From: Candidatus Viadribacter manganicus
GTDB taxonomy: Bacteria > Pseudomonadota > Alphaproteobacteria > Caulobacterales > Aquidulcibacteraceae
NCBI RefSeq assembly: GCF_001679665.1
Contig: NZ_CP013244.1
Coordinates: 1,302,001-1,366,000, forward strand
Direction: 5' to 3'
Length of the DNA: 64,000 nucleotides
The position numbers and the translations under genes are program-made. The notes beneath the pieces are model-generated. The model was not told the DNA's origin. It saw only the letters and a list, made by a program, of their open reading frames with translations, and did not search any database. Shown in pieces: positions 9,442 through 17,473 of this stretch (the stretch's first letter is position 1; every line of letters begins with the position of its first letter).

Positions 9442-10113
9442 ATGAACAAGAGGGTTCTCATTGTCGGAAATAGCGACGGAATGGGCTTAGCGTTGACAAA
9501 GCGCCTAGTCGCACGAGGCGATAGCGTTCTTGGCGTATCAAGATCTGACTTCGCGCCATTGGGCATGCAGCACCAACAACACAAACTCGATATACGCACC
9601 CCTGGCTTCTACGATAAATTGTGCGAACTGATAGCCGAAGACCAATCCGTCGACATCGCGGTCTATTGCGCCGGAATGGGTGAACCCTTTGGGACATCTG
9701 ACGTCACCGCAGATGCCGACACGATCCGCGTAAATCTCGGCGGCCTTGCTGACACCGTTCGCGCCGTGCTGCCTGGGATGAGAGGTCGCAGGAAGGGGCA
9801 GATTGTCGGGGTGTCGAGCATTGGAGACATGGCGTCCGCCGCTGCGCCAGCTTATGGCGCTTCAAAAGCTGGTGTCACCGCTTACCTGCGCGGACTTCGC
9901 CGCCCTCTCGGCGCGCTTGGCGTTCGCGTGAGCGTCGTGCGGTTGGGCTTTGTCGCAACCAAGATGGCGAAAGCGGACTTTCGCCCATTCATGATCAGCG
10001 CCGATGCGGCCGCATCAATCTTGCTCAACGTGATAGACAAAGCGCCTGCCAGTAAAACCCACCCATGGACAATGCATGTGCTGACGCGAATGCTGTCGCC
10101 GTTCATGGCGTAA
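9442..10113 (+). CDS. Short-chain dehydrogenase/reductase (SDR)
   Basis: A 223-residue Rossmann protein. It begins MNKRVLIVGNSDGMGLAL, a variant of the TGxxxGxG dinucleotide-binding turn. VYCAGMG is in the place of the NAG motif. The catalytic set is the serine in VGVSSIGD and YGASK (Tyr-x-x-x-Lys). It probably carries out an NAD(P)-linked oxidoreduction of an alcohol or ketone. The start at 9442 is chosen because the preceding in-frame codons are Arg/Pro-rich and unlike protein. It is transcribed away from the upstream hydrolase gene. Confidence 0.85.
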   Translation: MNKRVLIVGNSDGMGLALTKRLVARGDSVLGVSRSDFAPLGMQHQQHKLDIRTPGFYDKLCELIAEDQSVDIAVYCAGMGEPFGTSDVTADADTIRVNLGGLADTVRAVLPGMRGRRKGQIVGVSSIGDMASAAAPAYGASKAGVTAYLRGLRRPLGALGVRVSVVRLGFVATKMAKADFRPFMISADAAASILLNVIDKAPASKTHPWTMHVLTRMLSPFMA

Positions 10114-10160
10114 GGCGCCGAGGTTCGGCCGCGAGCGCATGCGCTGCATGAAGCGCAGCA

Positions 10161-10207
10161 AAATCCCAACAGCGGCAGTTCCCGCTTCAGCGTCGCAAAG
10201 CCGACAT
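10161..10207 (+). repeat. Left copy of island-flanking direct repeat
   Basis: This 47-bp sequence matches 18668-18714 in the same orientation at 38 of 47 positions by hand alignment; both begin AAATCCCAA and both contain CGCAAAG. The two copies bracket the accessory genes between 10334 and 18643. It may be an old attachment-site duplication or a dispersed intergenic repeat. Confidence 0.5.
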
Positions 10208-10333
10208 CATTCGTCTGGGCATCGCAGGTAGCGGACATCAGTGCCGGCACTTAGTATTCGTGCCGATGCTCCGAGGTTCCTAACGCGGAATTCCCAAAGC
10301 CTTACCGCCTTGTCGGCGCACGCCGTCGAAGAC

Positions 10334-11188
10334 CTATGCCGATGCATTGTATAGAGCCACACGCTCTATAACGGCACGCACGTCAATCTCGCCCGTAGAG
10401 TTCAACAGATAGAGCGCAAACGAACGGCCCGCATGGTTCATGAGTGCCGTGCTCAAGCTAGCATTCATGGCCGCGCCAAGGATCATTCCGCCGACGGGCA
10501 ACGCCAGGAGCCAGCCGGCGGCCACGCTAGCCCCGGAAGACGCCGTCAGAACGCTCAATGCGATCTTTCGAGCGTCATCATCGCTAAGCGTGCGTTGCGC
10601 TCGCTGAGCCAGGTCCTTGAACATGTTCGTCATGGTCGGTGCCGTCACGACCAAATCCGCGCCTGGGCCAATCACACCGCCTACAATGCCTACCGCGCCC
10701 AGGGCGTGCGTGTATCCTTCGATCACGCGCAGCATCTCCGGTGGTATCGACGTCACCTGTCGCGCCGCGATCATTCCGGCAATCAATTGCGTCATCCGTG
10801 GAGCGCCGTCGCTCGCACGGAGCGCGGCCTGCAGCGCATGCGGCGACGCCTCGCGAAACGCATTGACGATCATGTCCGCGGTGGCCGCGTTTTCCATGGC
10901 TCCTTCCAGCAACCCAGCGCATACCATCCTGTCGAAAGCAGGCGTATCGGCGTCGAGCATAATGGCCACTTGTTTCACGGCGCGATCCGAACGCGCGGCT
11001 AACGTGAGCAGTGATTCCAATTCGGCACCGCCGGATATATCTACTTCGAAGACATCGCCACAACCTTCAAACAGATAGCGAATGTCGCTCGCGCTGCATC
11101 GTAGAGGGGCCTGTCCCACCTCCCATAGCGTGAAAGGCTCTTCCAGCGACGCTGCGATACGCGCCGATCCCGAGACAAGCGCGCGCAC
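10334..11188 (-). CDS. Unknown protein with hydrophobic C-terminal region
   Basis: A 284-residue protein with no recognised family. The first 120 residues are acidic and soluble. From about residue 165, glycine-rich hydrophobic segments (IVGGVIGPGADLVV and later GWLLALPVGGMILGAAM) suggest two or three membrane-inserting helices. The layout resembles DUF697/YcjF-type C-terminal membrane regions, but this is only a likeness. The GTG start at 11188 overlaps the TAG stop of the zinc-ribbon gene by one base (TAGTG), so the two are translationally coupled and probably function together. It is the last gene of the island operon on the minus strand. Confidence 0.6.
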   Translation of the reverse strand: MRALVSGSARIAASLEEPFTLWEVGQAPLRCSASDIRYLFEGCGDVFEVDISGGAELESLLTLAARSDRAVKQVAIMLDADTPAFDRMVCAGLLEGAMENAATADMIVNAFREASPHALQAALRASDGAPRMTQLIAGMIAARQVTSIPPEMLRVIEGYTHALGAVGIVGGVIGPGADLVVTAPTMTNMFKDLAQRAQRTLSDDDARKIALSVLTASSGASVAAGWLLALPVGGMILGAAMNASLSTALMNHAGRSFALYLLNSTGEIDVRAVIERVALYNASA

Positions 11189-12042
11189 TACTCGATCTCC
11201 ACCTGTGCGCCGAGCGCTTCGAGCTTTCGTCGCACAGTTCGCCAGATCGGTATGTCTTCGGGATCTGCCGGGTCAGGACCACGCACCGAGGCGATCGAGG
11301 ACGCGTGCATTGAACCAAAGATGTGAAGCTCGATGAAGTCGCTCTTATCTGAGCCCAGATCCCCGTTCATGAGGCGCTTGGCAAAGTCGTCCTCGGTCTC
11401 CGACCCACCCAACTGCGCGCCCAACTTTGCCATAACAACGCGCGCTCGATCTTCCCAGCCCGACCGGAACCCAACCGGCGGTTCTGAGCCTGCCACTACG
11501 TTGTGACGCGCAAGGAAATGAAATGGGTTTTCGGTGAACACCGTCGTGCGATGCGCAATCGTCTTCTCTTTTAATGTGATGGTGTAGGGCCCGTAATAGG
11601 TCAGCCCTCTGCCATCCAAACTCAGCGTGGCGATGTTTAGTTGATCGAAGAAGTAGGGACTGATCGCGCTCTCGGCCGCTATGCGCTGCTTATCGTACGT
11701 ATCCTCATTGGGCCGGCGGTGCCCCTGCTTCACCAGCTGATGATACGAATAGAAGAGCTGGGACTCGCTGGCGACCCAGTTATAGAGCGGCCCAAGGCGC
11801 CGGTTCATCACCGCTTTGGAGAGTTCGACGCGCTCGGCGAGTTGCTCAAAGATAGCTGTAGCGCCGTTGCGCACCGCGGTTTGACTGACTCTCTCGCAGC
11901 GAGCATTCAGCGCCTCGCGCTCAACGGCACGAGTTGCGTAGCGAACATTCGGAAATCCGACATCGTGCTTGCAGACGACACATTCCCGCTCGTCAGGGGC
12001 AACGCCCCATCGGCACTCAGAGCATTTGAATTCCGACGCCAA
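11188..12042 (-). CDS. Zinc-ribbon protein of unknown function
   Basis: A 284-residue protein that begins with a four-cysteine zinc ribbon: Cys7-x2-Cys10 and Cys21-x2-Cys24. The rest is mixed alpha/beta, with a charged helix at 35-75 and a strand-rich centre (LSLDGRGLTYYGPYTITLKE). The start is a TTG at 12042; an in-frame TGA lies 9-12 bases upstream, so no earlier start is possible, and TGAGG provides a weak Shine-Dalgarno. It is coupled by a one-base overlap to the hydrophobic protein gene at 10334-11188. No known family is recognised. Zinc ribbons of this kind can bind nucleic acid or partner proteins. Confidence 0.6.
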   Translation of the reverse strand: MASEFKCSECRWGVAPDERECVVCKHDVGFPNVRYATRAVEREALNARCERVSQTAVRNGATAIFEQLAERVELSKAVMNRRLGPLYNWVASESQLFYSYHQLVKQGHRRPNEDTYDKQRIAAESAISPYFFDQLNIATLSLDGRGLTYYGPYTITLKEKTIAHRTTVFTENPFHFLARHNVVAGSEPPVGFRSGWEDRARVVMAKLGAQLGGSETEDDFAKRLMNGDLGSDKSDFIELHIFGSMHASSIASVRGPDPADPEDIPIWRTVRRKLEALGAQVEIE

Positions 12043-12313
12043 CCTAAAACCTCAGCTGCCTACGACGTTATTACAAGTTGCGCCGCCGGGGACATCCCCA
12101 AAAGCGCCTGCGCAACCTCAAATGGCCGCGGCCGCCCCTTATCTGGGATGATCTCGATCGCCGTCGTTCCGCAGACCCCGCGCCTCCATCCCGTCAATCC
12201 CGGATGATCCCAAAAGCAGCCGCTGGCTTGAACGCGGCGCAAAACGGACGGTCGGCGTACAAAGTCCGGCGAGACGCCCTCTCTGCCGAGCTAGCAGCCA
12301 GCTCAGCACGCAG

Positions 12314-12970
12314 CTACGCGGACGGAAACGCCAGCGTCGTCATTTGGTCATCCAATTCGAACACCAGCACCATGAGGTCAGCCACGCTTAGATCTTTCAG
12401 AATGTCACGCCCATTGTCAGCCGGCGAATAGGTGAGATTGTACCACGTCACAGGACGAGCGTTGGCACTCTTGAAAGCAACGGTGCCATTGGTGTGAATC
12501 AGAAAATCGCGCACGCGACGAGCAAAAGCAAACGTAGCGGGCCATTGATTTATGTCGGGCCCAAAAGCGGCCTCCATGTCGGGCCGCCAACGTTCGTAAA
12601 AACGTTCATACGTGAGTGACGCGAGGCGCATCATCGCTGCATCAAAAGGACTATGGACTGCCTTGGGAAGAGCTACATCATCGGGTTTGCTAAGTGGCGC
12701 GGCGACGGTGACTTGGAGGGCAGCGATGCTCACGCCTTGAGCAATCGCAAACATCGGCGCGAAGGAGCTTAGTCTGAGCGCCCTATCGGGGAATTGCGTG
12801 CTTATCGTTTGCATGAAGTCGCCGGGTTTCCACGTGGCCATGACTTGCGCGCCCCCGGCCAACACAAGGAACGACGTGTTGAGCGCGCTTGTGAGCACCT
12901 GAAGGTCTAGCATCGGCTGAAATAGCCTGTGACCCGCAGTGACTTGTTCATCGCGAAGCTGATAGCTCAA
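12314..12970 (-). CDS. Hypothetical protein in the NACHT-FGS cluster
   Basis: A 218-residue protein with no recognised domain. It begins MSYQLRDEQVTAGHRLFQPM, has a moderately hydrophobic central stretch (MFAIAQGVSIAALQVTVAAP, about 73-92) and a tryptophan-rich second half. The composition fits a globular cytoplasmic or peripheral protein. It lies 90 bp downstream of the FGS lipoprotein gene on the same strand, inside the flanking repeats, so it is probably part of the same transcript. Codon use (GC-ending third positions) supports coding. Confidence 0.6.
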   Translation of the reverse strand: MSYQLRDEQVTAGHRLFQPMLDLQVLTSALNTSFLVLAGGAQVMATWKPGDFMQTISTQFPDRALRLSSFAPMFAIAQGVSIAALQVTVAAPLSKPDDVALPKAVHSPFDAAMMRLASLTYERFYERWRPDMEAAFGPDINQWPATFAFARRVRDFLIHTNGTVAFKSANARPVTWYNLTYSPADNGRDILKDLSVADLMVLVFELDDQMTTLAFPSA

Positions 12971-13060
12971 GGCAAAACACCTCCGCCCAGGCTCATGACC
13001 ACCGGATAACGGACCTTCGGTTCACCCAATGGTACATAGGCTCGAGGCCTTGGCCGCCCA

Positions 13061-14353
13061 CTACCGCTCACGCGCGACACGAAGGCCGCCTCCGTCGTGG
13101 GCCTCAGAAAATTGATCTACCGCGCCGCCGAGTTCGGATTCGCTTGAGTGCCAAGAGCCTCCCAAGAAGCGCATACTCTGCGAGTCCTCCAGGACAAGTT
13201 CTGAAACATTGCCGAGGACGTCGTAGAGACCAAAAGCGTTCGGCTGAAACGAGCCAACGGGGAGCGGCCCATTCAATCCGCACGCGCCGTAGGCCACGCC
13301 GTTGCGCGCGCCGCGGGCGCAACCCGGCGCATCATTGCCCCAGTAATAGTTCTGCTGCCGTCCACCCGGGAACGCAGCCACGCTCCATTCCTCGAAAGTC
13401 AGCCAACGATAACGATGCCCGGTTCGCTGACTAAGCCATTCCAGGTACACATCAGCGCCACCGCTTATGCCGACAACGGGATGCCTCGCGTCTCCCTCAA
13501 GCAGGCTCCCGCCGCTCGGGCAACCTCCGTCAGTGATGCAAGCATTCCACTGCCCGATCGTCACTTCATGTTGGCTGATAGCGATCGACAGGCCAGGAAT
13601 CCAAACCATAAACGGGCAATCGCCGCAGTCTCGAAATGGCTGCGGTGTCGGATACGATACCGATATGGGCGCGGCGCGGCTTCGCAGATCTCTGCACGGG
13701 GCGGAGACATCATGCACCGGACATTCGTCGATACGATCCTCCACCCCCGGCATCATCGGATCACGAAGCCAGCCATTGCGGCGCCCGTCTTCGCGCTCGA
13801 CGTAAACCCAGTCGATACTTTCGGCGCCAGCGTCTTCGTATCTTATTTCGGGAGAGTCTTCGCCGCCGGTGGAAACGTCGATGGGGCCGCCGCGTCGCCA
13901 ATATCTCATGGTCCCGCCGCCCTCGTCATCGTATTCGGCCCAGAGAAGATAAAGCACGTCGCCTACTTCAACTCCGCCGCCGGCGCGCGTGACGACGCCG
14001 CGCCGAGGTTGAATGTGCTGCTCATAGCGAACGGCGTTCACCCATTCGCCGACGGCAAGGCGGTCCATAACTGGGGCGCTGATGCGAGGCTCGGCATAGA
14101 CCGGCGTTTCACCATCCGCCAACCAGCGCCCCGGAAAATTAAGGCAACCTCTGTAGTTGCACCCCATCGATGCATGCTCGAAGCGAGCGTAGCCGCCTTC
14201 AACTATATCGAGCCCCGCGAGCGCTGGGTCAGTGGGATTTTCCTGCGCTTGTGGAGCGGCGTTTCCCTCATCGGGCCCCAACGCGCCGCTAATCTGCGCG
14301 CACGCGCTCACGAGAAGCACAAGCGCCGCCGCCAACGCCAAACGAACGTGCAT
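13061..14353 (-). CDS. Lipoprotein with FGE-sulfatase (SUMF1-like) domain
   Basis: A 430-residue lipoprotein: the signal sequence ends in LVSAC with the lipidated cysteine at 18. Residues about 50-190 form a beta-rich SH3-like region containing the motif YEQHIQPRRGVV. From about 235 an FGE/SUMF1-type domain follows, with HEVTIGQWNAC, the helix near YRWLTFEEW, YYWGND and the late GNVSEL and FLGGSWHSSE. At the place where catalytic FGE enzymes carry the paired cysteines the sequence reads GGSWHSS, so the domain is probably a ligand-binding fold, not an enzyme. It lies downstream of a cytosolic NTPase carrying the same kind of domain, a pairing that hints at shared ligand recognition on two sides of the membrane. 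Confidence 0.8.
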   Translation of the reverse strand: MHVRLALAAALVLLVSACAQISGALGPDEGNAAPQAQENPTDPALAGLDIVEGGYARFEHASMGCNYRGCLNFPGRWLADGETPVYAEPRISAPVMDRLAVGEWVNAVRYEQHIQPRRGVVTRAGGGVEVGDVLYLLWAEYDDEGGGTMRYWRRGGPIDVSTGGEDSPEIRYEDAGAESIDWVYVEREDGRRNGWLRDPMMPGVEDRIDECPVHDVSAPCRDLRSRAAPISVSYPTPQPFRDCGDCPFMVWIPGLSIAISQHEVTIGQWNACITDGGCPSGGSLLEGDARHPVVGISGGADVYLEWLSQRTGHRYRWLTFEEWSVAAFPGGRQQNYYWGNDAPGCARGARNGVAYGACGLNGPLPVGSFQPNAFGLYDVLGNVSELVLEDSQSMRFLGGSWHSSESELGGAVDQFSEAHDGGGLRVARER

Positions 14354-14386
14354 GCTCTTCCTTCCCGCGCGATTCGAGGGCAGATG

Positions 14387-14602
14387 CTAGGCGCGTGCGG
14401 AAGCGCCGTCACGGCGTGATGGGCGATCGCTAGGCAGAAAGATCACATCGTCCTGAAGCCAGAGCGCGACGTCCGGCGCCAGCATATCCGTGAAGGCGCT
14501 GGCCCTTTCAAACGGCGCGGGCTGCTGAATCCCCTCATCGGACGCCAGCACGGCTGAGCCGAAAAGCGGACGTCCCGGTACAAAGAAAAGCCCGTCGGTG
14601 AG
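14387..14602 (-). other. Open in-frame extension after the NACHT-FGS stop
   Basis: Directly after the TAA at 14603-14605 the same frame stays open for 71 codons up to TAG 14387-14389. The third positions are mostly G or C and the composition is protein-like (LFFVPGRPLFGS, then APDVALWLQDDVIFLP). There is no ATG or GTG until codon 18. It may be the original C-terminus of the NTPase, cut by a nonsense change, a small separate gene from GTG 14551, or chance. Confidence 0.35.
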
Positions 14603-16981
14603 TTACACCACTACCAAGCCAACTTTCGCAGAGCGGAAATCCGGATTCGCGCCGCCACTTTCGCCAACTCTAATGGGCAAGAGTCCGAGATACGCGCGAC
14701 TCTCGTCGTGCCATTCATGGGCCCACGAATAATCGAGCACAGGGGCGCCGGCCTCACACGCGTTCGCGTTGGACGCCAGCATCACCCGGTTTGACCATTT
14801 GCAATATTGAAAGGCGTCAAACCATGAAATGTTGGCGGCAGGTTCTGCGCCCCCAGCATCAAGCGCAAAGCCGTCGCGATCGAGCGCAATGCCCTGCACG
14901 CTCGTGTAGCCCAGCGCCGAAGGCGGATGATGGCCGAACCCGGTTTGCATGCGCCAACCGGTCTTTTTGCAGAAATCAGCAAAGGAGGCGCCGCTCACGT
15001 ATGACGGCGCACCGGCGTGGACTGCACCGACGTCGTAACCGCGCTTGAGGCGCGGCACCAGGAAACGGCACACATTGTAAGCGCCGATCAAATTGAAGCG
15101 CGCCAGCGCGATCGAGCGGTAGTCCGCCATCTCGATCGCTATGGCGCGTGACAAAAAGAATTCGAAGTATGAGTTATGCCGGAACGAGAACGCGCCATTG
15201 TCGGCTTCGACCAGCATCCCACATGCAAGCGCCGCTTCAGCAATATCATCTGGCGGCGCGACGCGGCTAAGCGCGCATAAGGAAAGCGTGTTCAACGCAT
15301 AGTCCACGTCTTTGCGGGCAATCCGATGATCGCGCAGCAATGTTGCCGAGATGGCAGTCTCATAAAGGCGGTCCAGGTCCACCACCCCGCCTTCGTCCAG
15401 CATAAGGGGCAGCGCTGTTTCAAGGAGTCGAAGTGTAAATGGCGCACGCGCGAACTGCGCAAGATCGGGCCTGCGCTCAACTTCGCGCGCCATCGCCTCA
15501 TTCAGGCCGGATAAGTATCGCCGGGCGTCGTTCTCTTTGACCTCCGTGAGTTTAAGGAATGCCGGGCGATCAGGGACAATGCCATTGAGCGCCATGGCGA
15601 TGGCGTCTTCGGTGCGGTCGACACAACCGTGGCTCCGCTGCTTTTCCAGGAACGGCAATGCCTCTTCGGCAAGGCCGGTATAGAACATGGTGCGGCAGGT
15701 CAACGCGATGCGCGCCCCACCTGGAATAGATTGCGCCAAGGCTTCGAGAGCTGACGCGTGCTCCGACAGATCGGTGTCGGTGGGGCGCATGATTTCATCA
15801 AGAGCGTCAAGCAAAAGCACAACTTCTCGCCGCCCAGCAGCTTCTGCCGCCAAATCCTGGTCCGGAGCATTCACCGCAAGTTCGCTCAATGCGGAGAACG
15901 AGTGGGGCGGCGCATTCCTCAGATCGCGGAACGAAATCAGTAGCGGCAACTCTTGTCGCTCGCTCGCGATCTCTGCTGCAAACCAACACATGAGGCCAGT
16001 TTTGCCGCTGCCGAAGTCTCCCAGGATGACGATGGAGCGCGGCGCCGGGCGATCGAGCCAATCCTGGAGCGCGGTTCGCGCGGAAACCTCATTGCCGTCT
16101 TCGGTGACTGCTTGAAGGTCAATCGGATCGCGCGCCCATGATTGAGACAAATGGTTCGCGGCAAGACCTGCCGCGTACCGCATACGCGCGCCCGCCGCGT
16201 TTGGCGCTGACCTGCCCTGGCGTTCGAGCATATCGAGGCGCAGCAGCTCCAGTGCGCGCACCAATGGCGCGACCACGGTATCAAGTTCTTGAGGTAGGGC
16301 TTCGACGCGCCGCGCGATTTCAGGAATACCGCGGGTCAGTTCCACGATTTCCACGATTTTGGTCGTGGTGAAGACCGCACAAAAACGCGTGTCGGTCTTC
16401 AGCGCTTCCATCAAGAAGGCAGCGAACGCATCGGCCCAGGCCGGAACGCCTTCGACCTTGCCGCAGAAGAGTGCTTCGAACTGTGCCGGCACAGCGACAC
16501 CACTAAGGGCTGCTGTCAATTCCGCTCGGACCGCCTCCTCCGCATCGGTCCGGATCTGCGCAAGCCGTGTTGGATCGAAGGCGTCGGCGGGGTTTAAGAA
16601 CGCCTCTTCGGCTGCCGCGTCGAGGCGCTTGGCGAGTTCTTCATCTACATTGTGCCTTCCGGCCTTATGAAGCTCTTCTGAAATCCAAGCCTGGGCGCGG
16701 TCGACAAAATGTTTAGCGTAAGGCGGAGAGAACCCCGCCCAATCCGGATCGGGATGCTTTTGGTACTTGCTGACCAGGAGATCGAGCGCTTGGAGCTGAG
16801 CGCTCCGCATCGCACGCAACGCGTCGTGATTGGCGGGAAGCCCTCGCCGTCCAGCAATACGGCGGACCACCTCTTGCGAAAACTCACAGAAGACGCGGTC
16901 CGAGCGGTTTCCGATGACGCCCTGCACCACGGCCGCAGCGCCACCCATCGCCAGCGCGCTTAGAGTGATTGGATCCGCCAC
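14603..16981 (-). CDS. NACHT/STAND-type NTPase with C-terminal FGS domain
   Basis: A 792-residue protein. Residues 1-300 are mainly helical. The NTPase core has Walker A GDFGSGKT at 321-328 and Walker B VVLLLDALDE at 387-396, followed by a TCRTMFY sensor motif and a winged-helix-like region ending in FRHNSYFEFFLSRAIA, all typical of NACHT proteins. The C-terminal 150 residues show FGE-sulfatase-like features (ISWFDAFQYCKWSNR). STAND NTPases with such sensor domains are known in bacterial conflict and antiphage systems. GTG 16981 has GAGGGG upstream. The gene overlaps the end of a frameshifted gene by 22 bases and is followed by an FGS lipoprotein gene. The effector domain is not identified; it may be the N-terminal helical region. 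Confidence 0.75.
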   Translation of the reverse strand: MADPITLSALAMGGAAAVVQGVIGNRSDRVFCEFSQEVVRRIAGRRGLPANHDALRAMRSAQLQALDLLVSKYQKHPDPDWAGFSPPYAKHFVDRAQAWISEELHKAGRHNVDEELAKRLDAAAEEAFLNPADAFDPTRLAQIRTDAEEAVRAELTAALSGVAVPAQFEALFCGKVEGVPAWADAFAAFLMEALKTDTRFCAVFTTTKIVEIVELTRGIPEIARRVEALPQELDTVVAPLVRALELLRLDMLERQGRSAPNAAGARMRYAAGLAANHLSQSWARDPIDLQAVTEDGNEVSARTALQDWLDRPAPRSIVILGDFGSGKTGLMCWFAAEIASERQELPLLISFRDLRNAPPHSFSALSELAVNAPDQDLAAEAAGRREVVLLLDALDEIMRPTDTDLSEHASALEALAQSIPGGARIALTCRTMFYTGLAEEALPFLEKQRSHGCVDRTEDAIAMALNGIVPDRPAFLKLTEVKENDARRYLSGLNEAMAREVERRPDLAQFARAPFTLRLLETALPLMLDEGGVVDLDRLYETAISATLLRDHRIARKDVDYALNTLSLCALSRVAPPDDIAEAALACGMLVEADNGAFSFRHNSYFEFFLSRAIAIEMADYRSIALARFNLIGAYNVCRFLVPRLKRGYDVGAVHAGAPSYVSGASFADFCKKTGWRMQTGFGHHPPSALGYTSVQGIALDRDGFALDAGGAEPAANISWFDAFQYCKWSNRVMLASNANACEAGAPVLDYSWAHEWHDESRAYLGLLPIRVGESGGANPDFRSAKVGLVVV

Positions 16982-17453
16982 AGCCCCTCGCGGTCATGAT
17001 CCAGCTTGGGTAGATTGACAGACGTATCGCGGTCAAGCGCGCTTAAAGGGCGCAAATCCGACGCCAGCACGATCCCTGCGTCGCACAGGGTGTTCTCTGA
17101 AACCAATGACCTCGTCGAGCCAGCCGGACATCCCAAGCGCTTTGCCAAGGACATTCTCAATGGGAAGGTCTCGCATCCTGCGCCGCTGTGGCACTCCAAC
17201 GATGCCTTGGCCTGCACGAAATCGCCGCGCGGGATAGAGCCGCCGTGAAGTGGAAGGGAGCCATCGTGGACAACGCGCTCGTCAATGGCGCGCGACGATC
17301 TAGCTGCGGCGCTTGATCCCAAGAGCGGTCTTTGACGTGGATCGCCGCATTGCGGACGTTCGAGTTGCTCCGCACGGACGACACCAACTCGTCGAGCGCG
17401 GGCTCGTGGCGCAGTTGATACCCCGCGACCATCGCGAATTGTCGGGGCTTCAA
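16960..17453 (-). pseudogene. Frameshifted unknown gene upstream of the NACHT gene
   Basis: Two overlapping minus-strand frames look coding in succession. Frame A starts at TTG 17453 with FAMVAGYQLRHEPALDELV and VRNAAIHVKDRSWDQAPQL. Frame B continues with AIDERVVHDGSLPLHGGSIP and ends in LDRDTSVNLPKLDHDREGLW before the TAA at 16960. The switch would lie near 17280-17300. Frame B overlaps the NACHT start by 22 bases, as in a coupled operon. Either a frameshift mutation, a sequencing error or programmed frameshifting would explain it. No family is recognised. Confidence 0.4.
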
Positions 17454-17473
17454 AGATTCAAATTACTGCCCAT

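Noticed and set aside
12060-12242. A 60-codon minus-strand frame in the gap upstream of the zinc-ribbon gene
   Set aside because: It is in the right direction and reads partly protein-like, but the TTG start, the Cys/Trp-rich beginning and lack of a recognised family make it too weak to call.
13415-14419. A 334-codon open frame on the plus strand
   Set aside because: It is antisense to the FGS lipoprotein gene, which has a lipobox and domain motifs; the plus frame has no recognisable pattern and is a GC-driven shadow.
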